Shown piece by piece: positions 17,725-26,080 of a stretch of 64,000 nt of DNA. The notes beneath the pieces were generated by a model. The model was given only the letters and a program-made list of their open reading frames with translations, did not search any database and was not told the DNA's origin. The stretch spans positions 62,001-126,000 of the forward strand of contig NZ_CP049057.1 of NCBI RefSeq assembly GCF_011044175.1, written 5' to 3'. Made by a program: the position numbers and the translations under genes. This stretch comes from Rasiella rasia (GTDB lineage Bacteria; Bacteroidota; Bacteroidia; Flavobacteriales; Flavobacteriaceae). Positions within the stretch are counted from its first letter, which is position 1. Each line of letters begins with the position of its first letter.

Positions 17725-18306
17725 ATGGAAAGAGATATTGAAACTTTTTTTGCTCAAGATAGTACGTGGCAACAGGAATATGTTTTGCTACGTAACATTG
17801 TTCTCGCAACCAATTTAAAAGAAGAATTTAAGTGGGGAAAGCCATGTTACACCTATAAAAATAGGAATGTGGTGCTTATTCATGGTTTTAAGGAGTATTG
17901 TGCATTGCTATTTCATAAGGGTGTATTGCTAAAGGATTCCGATAAGTTGTTGGTGCAGCAAACTAAAAATGTACAGGCGGCTAGACAGTTACGTTTCAAA
18001 AATATAAAGGAAATAAGTGATCAGGAGAAATTGATTACAACCTATCTCTTTGAGGCTGTTGAAGTTGAAAAAGCTGGCCTAAAAGTGCCAATGAAAAAAA
18101 CTACTGAATATGAAGTACCAAACGAGCTGGTAGCGGCATTTAGTAATAATCTAGCGTTAGAAAAAGCTTTTAAAGCCTTAACGCCTGGTCGACAAAGAGG
18201 ATATTTGCTGTACTTTTCAGCAGCTAAACAAGCAAAAACAAGAGAGTTGAGAATTGAGAAAAGTATCGAAAGAATATTTGAAGGAAAAGGACCAAATGAT
18301 AGATGA
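17725..18306 (+). CDS. YdeI/OmpD-associated family protein (DUF1801-type)
   Basis: A 193-residue soluble protein. The N-terminal half (EEFKWGKPCYTYKNRNVVLIHGFKEYCALLFHKG, from about residue 35) is the DUF1801 fold, in which a tryptophan and lysine open a shallow pocket. The C-terminal part (VPNELVAAFSNNLALEKAFKALTPGRQRGYLLYFSAAKQAKTRELRIEKS, about 132-182) is the YdeI-type helical extension. The family is widespread in flavobacteria and has no firmly known function. It stands alone between the ars operon and a broken glyoxalase gene. Confidence 0.75.
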   Translation: MERDIETFFAQDSTWQQEYVLLRNIVLATNLKEEFKWGKPCYTYKNRNVVLIHGFKEYCALLFHKGVLLKDSDKLLVQQTKNVQAARQLRFKNIKEISDQEKLITTYLFEAVEVEKAGLKVPMKKTTEYEVPNELVAAFSNNLALEKAFKALTPGRQRGYLLYFSAAKQAKTRELRIEKSIERIFEGKGPNDR

Positions 18307-18339
18307 GAAACAATAATGACAACAATGTAATCTATTAAC

Positions 18340-18730
18340 ATGACCCAGTTAGACCCAATAATTGCTGTAAAAGATGTTGAAGCTAGTTCAAAATGGTATC
18401 AGGCCATGTTTGGATGTAAAAAGCAAACACGGGGGCGATGAGTTTGATATTCTAGTTAATGAAGAAAATGAGGTTTTACTATGTCTTCATAAGTGGGGAG
18501 CGCATGACCATCCCACTTTAGAGAAACCATTGAATTTTAAAGGAAATGGGCTAATTCTATATTTCAGGACAAAAAGTTTAGAGCGATGTATGCAAAAAGC
18601 AGTAGGCTTAGGTGCCCAAATTGAATCTGAAATTCAGGGAAATTCCAATTCGATGAAAAGGGAGTTCTCGCTAAGAGATCCAGACGGCTACTACATCACA
18701 ATTACTGAGTTTCACAATTACGAAGGTTAA
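18340..18730 (+). pseudogene. Frameshifted glyoxalase/bleomycin-resistance-family gene
   Basis: From the ATG at 18340 the frame reads MTQLDPIIAVKDVEASSKWY, a standard VOC-fold start, and continues QAMFGCK up to an A5 run at 18418-18422. It then hits a stop. The rest of the domain (SKHGGDEFDILVNEENEVLL to ITITEFHNYEG) is in the next frame. Removing one A joins the two parts into a normal VOC protein of about 129 residues. The break is either a real inactivating insertion, a sequencing error or a phase-variable run. VOC proteins are metal-dependent enzymes or drug-binding proteins; the substrate is unknown. Confidence 0.75.
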
Positions 18731-18910
18731 GCCTGAACAGGCAAATCGCGTACCCTTATCGTATAATTTGCATAGCTCTTGTAAACAGTTATTGGAATGC
18801 TATGTTTTTTTAAATTTTATATGAGTTTACGAGGCCAGAGCTATGTATATTCATTATATTGGTATATAACCTAAAGTACTATTTTATTAGTAGTATAAAC
18901 TGTGTATTTC

Positions 18911-19885
18911 ATGAATTCTAGCATAAAAAACATACTTATAAAAGCAACGCAATTGTTAAATGGAAAAAAGACTTCTAATGAAGAAACTTCCAGTTATCAG
19001 CGTGCAAAGCAATCTCGTGAATTAATCATTGCTTGGAAGCGAAATTTTAAAAACCTACTTTTAATAACCGTAGGAATCTTTTCTGCATCCTTTGGTTTTA
19101 AAGGCTTCTTACTTACAAATGATTTTATAGATGGAGGAGCTACGGGAATTTCATTACTACTTGCGGCAATTACAGAAATTCCATTATACGTTTTAATTAT
19201 TGGTGTAAACTTACCTTTTATTCTCCTGGGCTATAAAATTATGGGCAAACGTTTTGCGATAAAAACGGCTTTGGCAATTGTTGGTTTAGCGCTATGTGTT
19301 GCTATAGTTCCATTTCCAAACGTTACTAATGACGACTTATTAGTAGCTGTTTTTGGTGGTTTTTTCTTGGGTGCGGGAATAGGTCTTTCAATAAGAGGTG
19401 GTGCAGTAATTGATGGTACCGAAATTCTCGCAATTTATTTGAGTCGTAGATTTTCAACAACAATTGGCGATATCATTATACTTATTAATATTGTGATATT
19501 TTCATTTGCAGCCTATTTACTTTCTATTGAAATCGCGCTTTACTCAATGATTACATATATAGCGGCATCTAAAACATTAGACTTTGTAATTGAGGGTATT
19601 GAAGAGTATATAGGTGTAACCATTATTTCTTCTCAAAGTAATCGTATAAGAGAAATGATACTCGATAAATTGGGTAGGGGTGTTACTATTTATAAGGGGC
19701 AAGGTGGATATATAAAAGATGGAGCAGCTCGAGATCTAGATATTATTTATACTGTTATTACGCGTTTGGAGCTAAACAAATTAAACACTGAAATCGAAAA
19801 AATTGAATCCAACACGTTTATGGTGATGAATAGCATAAAAGACATACGCGGTGGTATGATAAAGAAAAGGCCATTGAAACATTAA
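18911..19885 (+). CDS. YitT-family membrane protein
   Basis: The chosen ATG at 18911 gives 324 residues; a GTG nine bases upstream is also in frame. After a charged start there are five or six membrane spans (for example NLLLITVGIFSASFGFKGFLL near 45, LYVLIIGVNLPFILLGYKIM near 95) with the family motif DGGATGISLLLA. A C-terminal DUF2179 domain (EYIGVTIISSQSNRIREMILDKLGRGVTIYKGQGGY) follows, ending YTVITRLELNKL. YitT proteins are widespread in bacteria and probably transporters, but their substrates are unknown. Transcribed alone. Confidence 0.85.
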   Translation: MNSSIKNILIKATQLLNGKKTSNEETSSYQRAKQSRELIIAWKRNFKNLLLITVGIFSASFGFKGFLLTNDFIDGGATGISLLLAAITEIPLYVLIIGVNLPFILLGYKIMGKRFAIKTALAIVGLALCVAIVPFPNVTNDDLLVAVFGGFFLGAGIGLSIRGGAVIDGTEILAIYLSRRFSTTIGDIIILINIVIFSFAAYLLSIEIALYSMITYIAASKTLDFVIEGIEEYIGVTIISSQSNRIREMILDKLGRGVTIYKGQGGYIKDGAARDLDIIYTVITRLELNKLNTEIEKIESNTFMVMNSIKDIRGGMIKKRPLKH

Positions 19886-19906
19886 ATATTACTATAGTTA
19901 TAATTA

Positions 19907-20365
19907 CAACAGCCTTTTTCCACTTTTTGAATGGTAGTGCGCATATCCACAGTTATTTTCAATAAACAAGATTTCTTTTCCTTGAATCTTGTGGAAATCG
20001 TATGCGGATTTAATCACCATATGGGTATTAGATGGCTGCTATATAATCGGAAATCTTTCGACGGCACTTAGTCAATCGATTAAAAGTGATAGGTTTTAAT
20101 AAGTAGTTTAATGCATTTAGCTCAAACCCTTTAAGAGCATATTCTTAATAGATCGTGGTAACTATAATTTTGGTCTTCGAGCTGTCAATAAGTTCGGCAA
20201 AATCGGCTCATTTATTTCGGGCATCTGAATGTCTAAAAAAAGTAAATCAATCGTGTTGGATTTCAAAACTGCCAGAGCATCTAGCGGATTTTCAAAAGAG
20301 ACTGTTTCTGAACAACACAAACCGAAATTTGTTAATGACAACTCATTTAATAAGTAATTAGCATC
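19907..20365 (-). pseudogene. Decayed LytTR-type response regulator
   Basis: Reading the minus strand, fragments of a LytR/AlgR-like response regulator are plain. From 20365: DANYLLNELSLTNFGL, then DLLFLDIQMPEI, the phosphoacceptor Asp strand. After a frame change comes AELIDSSKTKIIVTTIY, an in-frame stop, then EYALKGFELNALNYLLKPI, the classic receiver end. A start of the LytTR DNA-binding domain follows (VIKSAYDFHKIQGKEILFIE, 20017 downwards). Both ends are missing and there are several lesions, so this is a relic. It accounts for most of the 589-bp gap 19886-20474; the remainder shows nothing. Confidence 0.8.
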
Positions 20366-20474
20366 TCAATATTCTAGAAAATCTAGGACTTATTTAGTTT
20401 TTAATTGCTGAAACTACCATTGCATTATTCTTAATTTATATTTCTTTCACAAGTTAGATCTACAATAATTTTGG

Positions 20475-20852
20475 TTACAGTATGTCTCCTGTTCGTATCT
20501 TAGGTAAGTTTAACTGTTCTTGGGGCGTATACATTCTAGATTTTATTATAAAACGTAAACCAAGAGGGATTTCTAGCGAAAAGCTAGAACCCCTTCCTGT
20601 GGTTACGTCTACTGTTAGTTGAGTATGCTGCCAATATTGAAATTGATCTTGAGACATATAAAAGTCACAATCATGAATATTTCCTAACCAAATATCTGTC
20701 TCATTAAGCAGTAAATCTCCTTTTTCTAGACACATTGGGCTAGAACCATCACAACAACCACCACTTTGATGAAACATTAGTTCCCCATGGCGCTCTCGCA
20801 ATTGGTCAATAATCTTTGCAGCTCTCTCGGTTATTTTTACACGCTCTGTCAT
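20475..20852 (-). CDS. DUF779 protein, partner of acetaldehyde dehydrogenase
   Basis: A 125-residue soluble protein. FHQSGGCCDGSSPMCLEKGDLL (about 27-48) is the DUF779 signature, with vicinal cysteines that could bind metal. The family is almost always encoded next to an acetaldehyde-type dehydrogenase, as here, where it begins only a base after that gene's stop. Its exact role is unknown. It is the last gene of the operon. Confidence 0.85.
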   Translation of the reverse strand: MTERVKITERAAKIIDQLRERHGELMFHQSGGCCDGSSPMCLEKGDLLLNETDIWLGNIHDCDFYMSQDQFQYWQHTQLTVDVTTGRGSSFSLEIPLGLRFIIKSRMYTPQEQLNLPKIRTGDIL

Positions 20853-20853
20853 C

Positions 20854-22377
20854 TTAAAAGAACCCCATGGCTTTCTTATCGTATGAGATAAGCATGTTCT
20901 TGGTGTGTCGGTAGTGGTTTAACATCATCTTGTGGTTTTCCCGACCAATTCCAGACTTTTTGTATCCACCAAATGGTGCGTGAGCAGGATAGTTGTGATA
21001 GTTATTTACCCAAACTCTACCCGCTTTTATCGCCCTTGGTATTTTGTAGGCCTGATGATTGTCTCTGGTCCATACGCCCGCACCTAATCCGTACAATGTA
21101 TCGTTTGCAATTTCTATCGCTTCAGCTTCATCTTTAAAGGTAGTCACGCAAGCAACTGGGCCAAAAATTTCTTCTTGGAACACACGCATCTTGTTGTTTC
21201 CTTTGAGCAGGGTAGGTTGAATATAAAATCCGCCTTCTAATCCTTCATTATAAGCTGCGTCACCTCCAGTAAGAACCTCACAACCTTCTTCTTTACCAAT
21301 AGCTATGTAATTTAGGATTTTTTCATATTGGTCATTAGAAGCCTGTGCACCCATCATGGTATCTGAAGCTAACGGATGGCCAAGTTTTATAGCCTTTGTA
21401 CGTTCTATTACACGCTCTATAAAAGCATCATAAATGTTTTCTTGTATAAGAATTCTAGACGGACATGTACAAACCTCTCCTTGATTTAATGCAAACATTA
21501 CGGCTCCTTCTATGCACTTATCAAAGAAATCATCGTCTGCATCCATAATACTTTCAAAGAAAATATTTGGTGATTTACCGCCTAATTCAAGCGTTACAGG
21601 AGTGATGTTTTTTGAAGCATATTGCATAATTAATTGACCCGTGGTTGTTTCTCCAGTAAATGCAATTTTATTTATGCGAGGGCTAGATGCCAATGGTTTT
21701 CCCGCTTCGGCTCCAAATCCGTTAACTATATTTAATACGCCAGCTGGTAAAACATCTTCTATCATTTCCATGAGGATAAGAATACCAACGGGTGTTTGTT
21801 CTGCAGGCTTCAAGACAACACAATTACCTGCAGCAAGGGCAGGAGCTACTTTCCATGTTGCCATAAGAATTGGGAAGTTCCAAGGAATGATTTGCCCAAC
21901 AACCCCTAGTGGTTCGGTTACATTAAGGCATACAGTATTGGCGTCAAGCTCACTTACAGACCCTTCTTCAGCGCGAATTACACCCGCAAAATACCTAAAG
22001 TGGTCGATAGCCAAGGGTAAATCTGCAGCCATTGTTTCTCTTACTGCTTTACCATTATCCCAAGTCTCGGCTCTAGCTAAGGCTTCTAAGTTTTGCTCCA
22101 TAATATCGGCTATTTTAAGCAATAAATTACTTCTAAAAGTTGCCGAAGAATTATTCCATTCTGGAGCAGCTTTCCAAGCAGCATCAATGGCAGCATCTAT
22201 GTCGTCTTGAGTAGAACGTGGAATTTTAGTAAAACTCTTTCCATCTACTGGAGACGTATTCTCAAAATATTCCCCTTTGGCAGGAGAAGTCCATTTTCCA
22301 CCGATAAAATTCTCATATTGGTTTTTAAATTTGGGTTTCTGAATAGCTTGTGCTATTGTACTTTCTGTAGTGCTCAT
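20854..22377 (-). CDS. NAD(P)-dependent aldehyde dehydrogenase (acetaldehyde type)
   Basis: A 507-residue ALDH. Catalytic Cys303 lies in [11 protein letters not shown] and the general base Glu264 in [33 protein letters not shown] and FTGETTTGQ form the cofactor site. The length and sequence, together with the DUF779 partner, place it with AldB/ExaC-type acetaldehyde dehydrogenases, which turn aldehydes into acids in alcohol catabolism or detoxification. A divergent AraC regulator and paired 17-bp repeats in the 230-bp intergenic space suggest induction by aldehyde or alcohol. Confidence 0.9.
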   Translation of the reverse strand: MSTTESTIAQAIQKPKFKNQYENFIGGKWTSPAKGEYFENTSPVDGKSFTKIPRSTQDDIDAAIDAAWKAAPEWNNSSATFRSNLLLKIADIMEQNLEALARAETWDNGKAVRETMAADLPLAIDHFRYFAGVIRAEEGSVSELDANTVCLNVTEPLGVVGQIIPWNFPILMATWKVAPALAAGNCVVLKPAEQTPVGILILMEMIEDVLPAGVLNIVNGFGAEAGKPLASSPRINKIAFTGETTTGQLIMQYASKNITPVTLELGGKSPNIFFESIMDADDDFFDKCIEGAVMFALNQGEVCTCPSRILIQENIYDAFIERVIERTKAIKLGHPLASDTMMGAQASNDQYEKILNYIAIGKEEGCEVLTGGDAAYNEGLEGGFYIQPTLLKGNNKMRVFQEEIFGPVACVTTFKDEAEAIEIANDTLYGLGAGVWTRDNHQAYKIPRAIKAGRVWVNNYHNYPAHAPFGGYKKSGIGRENHKMMLNHYRHTKNMLISYDKKAMGFF

Positions 22378-22482
22378 AATTTTTAGTATTTTAAATTAGC
22401 GTAAATAAGTTTTACAATACGTTCAATAAGTTGAACTTCGGATTACTGTTTTTTAAAAGTAAAAGTTATATAGGCTAGATAT

Positions 22483-22520
22483 CTGAACGATTCTATCATA
22501 CTACTGAACAATACTATCAT
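22483..22520. promoter_or_regulatory. Paired direct repeats, probable AraC-family operator
   Basis: CTGAACGATTCTATCAT (22483-22499) and CTGAACAATACTATCAT (22504-22520) match at 15 of 17 bases. Their starts are 21 bp apart, two DNA turns, the arrangement expected for an AraC-type dimer on direct repeats. They lie between the aldehyde dehydrogenase and its divergent AraC gene. Confidence 0.6.
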
Positions 22521-22607
22521 TAGGTGTTAAACTCATAAAAATCCTGCCAAATAATTGTATATTTATAGGTGTAAATCTTAAAAAGTAAGAATAAACTAAT
22601 TTCGCTT

Positions 22608-23516
22608 ATGTGGTTGCCAGAACACTTTTATACCGAAAGGAAACTTGAGAACTTAGTTGAAAACCAAACCTCTTACACATTAGAGTCTGCTGCAATGCAT
22701 GTCTTTGAAACACACAAACAAGCAGATAAAGTTCTTCTGAAATTTGATCAACCGGTGCTAGCAAGTATGCTTGTTGGAAAAAAAGTAATGCATTTAAGAG
22801 ATCATAATTCATTCGATTTTTTACCCGGCGAGTCTTTAATTTTACCTGCTAATGAAATGATGTGCATAGACTTTCCAGAGGCACAACATGATAACCCTAC
22901 GCGATGTTTAGCTATGGCCATTGCCGAAGACAAAATTAAAGAAGTATTGCAGTTAATGAACGAAACAATGCCCAAGCATAATAATAAGGAGTGGGGGTTG
23001 ATAGATTATAATTTTCATTTTACCAACGACGTAGGTATATATCAAATTTTACAACGGTTACTGTTCTTATTTACTGAAAACCACACTTCTAAAGATATGT
23101 TTGTAAATAATATGCTTCGCGAACTAATTGTTCGCATCTTACAAGCCAATTCTAAGAAAATATATACAGATGCTACATTATCTATGGTTACAAACAATCG
23201 TTTGGCATTTGTAATAGATTATATACGTACCAATATTAGAGAGTCGCTTACAGTTGAATTGTTGAGTAAGAAAGCGTATATGAGTGAGTCTCATTTCTAC
23301 CGTGTCTTTAAAACCGAATTAGGCATTTCTCCTGTAGAGTTTATAAATAATGAACGCATCAAACTAGCATCAAGCTTACTTCAAAACCCTTCCAAAAGCA
23401 TTAAAGATGTATTTATGGAAAGCGGATTTGAAAGTCGTTCTTATTTTAATAGACTCTTTAAGCGCGCCAATAAGATTACCCCTAAAGAATATAGAGATAA
23501 AGCATTTCAAGTGTAA
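22608..23516 (+). CDS. AraC-family regulator of the aldehyde dehydrogenase operon
   Basis: A 302-residue protein. The first two thirds form an AraC_N/cupin-like ligand domain. Residues about 200-300 are two helix-turn-helix motifs: ESLTVELLSKKAYMSESHFYRVFKTELGISPVEFINNERI, followed by SIKDVFMESGFESRSYFNRLFKRANKITPKEYR. Its divergent position from the ALDH-DUF779 operon, with a direct-repeat operator between, suggests that it activates that operon on sensing aldehydes or alcohols; this is inference. Confidence 0.85.
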   Translation: MWLPEHFYTERKLENLVENQTSYTLESAAMHVFETHKQADKVLLKFDQPVLASMLVGKKVMHLRDHNSFDFLPGESLILPANEMMCIDFPEAQHDNPTRCLAMAIAEDKIKEVLQLMNETMPKHNNKEWGLIDYNFHFTNDVGIYQILQRLLFLFTENHTSKDMFVNNMLRELIVRILQANSKKIYTDATLSMVTNNRLAFVIDYIRTNIRESLTVELLSKKAYMSESHFYRVFKTELGISPVEFINNERIKLASSLLQNPSKSIKDVFMESGFESRSYFNRLFKRANKITPKEYRDKAFQV

Positions 23517-23664
23517 CTTTTAGTTATTATTTGTGCTGGCTTCAATGGTTTAGTTTAAATGCTGCGTACTGTTATTTTTAATATCGTTTTAGTTTGTACC
23601 AATAACGAACGCATTAAATTTCTTTTATCTATTACCTAAGAATAAAAAGTTTTAATAAAAATAC

Positions 23665-23718
23665 TTGCTACTTTCATGAGAATATCTATATATTTGGTCA
23701 ACCAATCTGGTTAACCAA
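23665..23718 (+). promoter_or_regulatory. Promoter with two phased GntR/UxuR-type operators before the alginate lyase operon
   Basis: A -33 TTG (23665) and a -7 TATATTTG (23689-23696) fit the Bacteroidota promoter pattern. Two palindromes, TTGGTCAACCAA (23694-23705) and CTGGTTAACCAA (23707-23718), start 13 bp apart. The first overlaps the -7 element, so a bound protein would block initiation. Their TTGGT-n2-ACCAA shape is like the operators of UxuR/ExuR in the FadR subfamily, the family of the regulator encoded at 33741. Confidence 0.75.
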
Positions 23719-23734
23719 TTTTATTAAATCGATC

Positions 23735-26080
23735 ATGATAACAAAAAATCACACTTTTCTCGGACTTTTAGCGCTACTTTTTCTCTTTGTTTCTTGTAAT
23801 GCACCTGCAGAAAAAGATAATGTTGTTTCAACCATCGATGAGTTTAATGAAGCTGTAGCAAATGCCAAACCTGGCGATCACATTATTCTGAAAAATGGAG
23901 TGTGGCAAGATACCGAATTGCTATTTGAAGCAGAAGGAACATTAGAAAATCCTATTACACTTTCAGCAGAAGAGAAGGGTAAGGTGCTATTAGAAGGTGC
24001 CTCTAACTTGCGTATTGCTGGAAATCACTTGGTAGTAAGTGGTTTGGTTTTTAAGAATGGGTTTACACCAACCACAGAAGTAATTTCATTTAAAAAAGAC
24101 AGCAAAACTTTTGCAAGCAACTGCCGATTAACAGAATGTGTTATAGACGACTTTAACAACCCAGAGCGTCATGAAGCTGATACTTGGGTTGCTATTTATG
24201 GTAAAAACAACCGTGTAGACCATAACCACCTCACTAACAAAAGAAACAGAGGGGTAACTATGATTGTTCGTCTTAACGATAAAGTGCATCAAGAAAATAA
24301 CCATAAGATAGATCACAACTATTTTGGCCCTCGGCAAAACCTTGGATCTAACGGAGGCGAAACACTCCGAATTGGTACAAGTCACTTCTCACGTACCAAC
24401 TCTAATACCTTGGTAGAGAATAATTATTTTGATAGATGCAACGGAGAACACGAAATTATCTCAAACAAATCTTGCCAGAATACGTATAAAGGAAATGTCT
24501 TCTACGAGTGTACAGGTACATTAACAATGAGACATGGTGAAGAAACTCTAGTAGACGGTAATGTTTTTATAGGAAACGGGAAACCATCAACAGGAGGAAT
24601 TCGTGTTATTAATGGAAAGCAAACGGTTACCAATAATTACGGAATTGGCTTAACCGGATACCGATTTAGAGGTGCCTTTGTGATTATGAATGGCATTTAC
24701 AATTCGCCAATTAACAGATACGACCAAGCGAAAGATGCAGTTGTAAAAAACAACACCTTTATTAATTGTGATAACATTCAGTTATGTGCTGGAGCAGATG
24801 CAGAACGCAGTGCACCACCAATTAACTCAGTTATGGAAAACAACATTTTCTATAATGAAAATAAAGATGATGTTTTTACTGTATACGATGACATTAGTGG
24901 TATTTCGTTTAACAACAACCTAATTAGTGAGAATATAGAATCTATAAACCCTTCTGGATTTAAAAAGGGGAAACTAGACCTAGTTACTAATGATGCCGGA
25001 TTATTAGTACCAAAGAACACAGGTTTAGATGTTGGCGCTAAACTCCCATTGGCTGTAATTTCAAAAGAAGAAACGGGTGTATCATGGTACGCCAAAGAAA
25101 TTAATGAAGCAACTTTAGGTTCTGGGAAAACAACGGAAGTGGCTCCTGGTTTAAATAGTTTATACGAAGCAGTAAAAGCATCTGCTCCAGGAGATATTCT
25201 ACAGCTTACGTCTGAAGAACCTTTTGAGGTTTCAAAAACAATTATGGTAAATCATGCCCTTACTATTTCAGCAAAAGAAGGCATACGACCTACCGTATTA
25301 TTTGAAAAGAAGAATCTATTTGAAATTCAGAGTGGAGGAAGCTTATCTCTCAATGGGATTGTTTTTGATGGAGCGAGTTCTCCAGATAGAACGGGGAACT
25401 CTGTTATTTCAACAAGTAAATATTCAATGATTAAAAACTATAAATTATTTATAGATAACTGCGAATTCAACAATCTAGATGTAAATCATTCGTACGATGC
25501 CATTAGAGTGTATAAAAATACCTTTGCAGACACTATTAGCATTAAAAATTCTCAATTTAAAGCTGTTACGGGTTCTGTAATTGCTTTAGATAAAGAAACC
25601 GATGATATTGGAATTTACAATGCAGAATATGTAATTCTGAAAAATAATGTTTACAGCGATATTGGTCAGGCTGCATTAAGACTACATAGAGGAGGAAAAG
25701 ATGAAAGTACCTTCGGGCCTTTCCTTGAAATAGACCATTGTGTTTTTGACAATGTAGGGTACGACAAACGCAATAAGTATAATGCAGCAATCTCACTTTA
25801 TGGAGTTCAGGTAAATGAGATTCAGAATAATATCTTTAACAAAACCAAAGGATTAAAAATGCATTTGGTGGTGGGTGAACCTATTGTGAATATCTTAAAT
25901 AATAACTTTTACGATTCTGAAAAAATTGAAACTACCGGAGACCAAAAGTACACCGTAAATAATTTGTGGAGTATGAAACCAGAGTTTAAAGAGGGTGGCT
26001 ACTCTTTAAAACCAGACGCCAAACTTTCTGGCAAAGGAACCGACGGATTAGACTTAGGGGTTATTTCAAAAGAACTATAA
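23735..26080 (+). CDS. PL6-family alginate lyase lipoprotein
   Basis: The 781-residue protein starts with a lipobox signal (FLFVSC, Cys21), so it is probably on the cell surface or in the periplasm. Residues about 30-420 form the right-handed parallel beta-helix of polysaccharide lyase family 6. Lys245 (IISNKS) and Arg266 (LTMRHG) are 21 residues apart, as are the catalytic Lys and Arg of AlyGC. A second beta-helix domain covers about 460-780, matching the two-domain PL6 architecture. PL6 enzymes cut alginate by beta-elimination. It heads the operon and its stop overlaps the next ATG (TAATG). Confidence 0.9.
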   Translation: MITKNHTFLGLLALLFLFVSCNAPAEKDNVVSTIDEFNEAVANAKPGDHIILKNGVWQDTELLFEAEGTLENPITLSAEEKGKVLLEGASNLRIAGNHLVVSGLVFKNGFTPTTEVISFKKDSKTFASNCRLTECVIDDFNNPERHEADTWVAIYGKNNRVDHNHLTNKRNRGVTMIVRLNDKVHQENNHKIDHNYFGPRQNLGSNGGETLRIGTSHFSRTNSNTLVENNYFDRCNGEHEIISNKSCQNTYKGNVFYECTGTLTMRHGEETLVDGNVFIGNGKPSTGGIRVINGKQTVTNNYGIGLTGYRFRGAFVIMNGIYNSPINRYDQAKDAVVKNNTFINCDNIQLCAGADAERSAPPINSVMENNIFYNENKDDVFTVYDDISGISFNNNLISENIESINPSGFKKGKLDLVTNDAGLLVPKNTGLDVGAKLPLAVISKEETGVSWYAKEINEATLGSGKTTEVAPGLNSLYEAVKASAPGDILQLTSEEPFEVSKTIMVNHALTISAKEGIRPTVLFEKKNLFEIQSGGSLSLNGIVFDGASSPDRTGNSVISTSKYSMIKNYKLFIDNCEFNNLDVNHSYDAIRVYKNTFADTISIKNSQFKAVTGSVIALDKETDDIGIYNAEYVILKNNVYSDIGQAALRLHRGGKDESTFGPFLEIDHCVFDNVGYDKRNKYNAAISLYGVQVNEIQNNIFNKTKGLKMHLVVGEPIVNILNNNFYDSEKIETTGDQKYTVNNLWSMKPEFKEGGYSLKPDAKLSGKGTDGLDLGVISKEL

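Noticed and set aside
18731-18910. Small gene between the glyoxalase remnant and the YitT gene
   Set aside because: No frame with a start and reasonable length; AT-rich and featureless.
20155-20361. Plus-strand 68-residue frame
   Set aside because: It is antisense to the LytTR regulator relic, which explains the sequence better.
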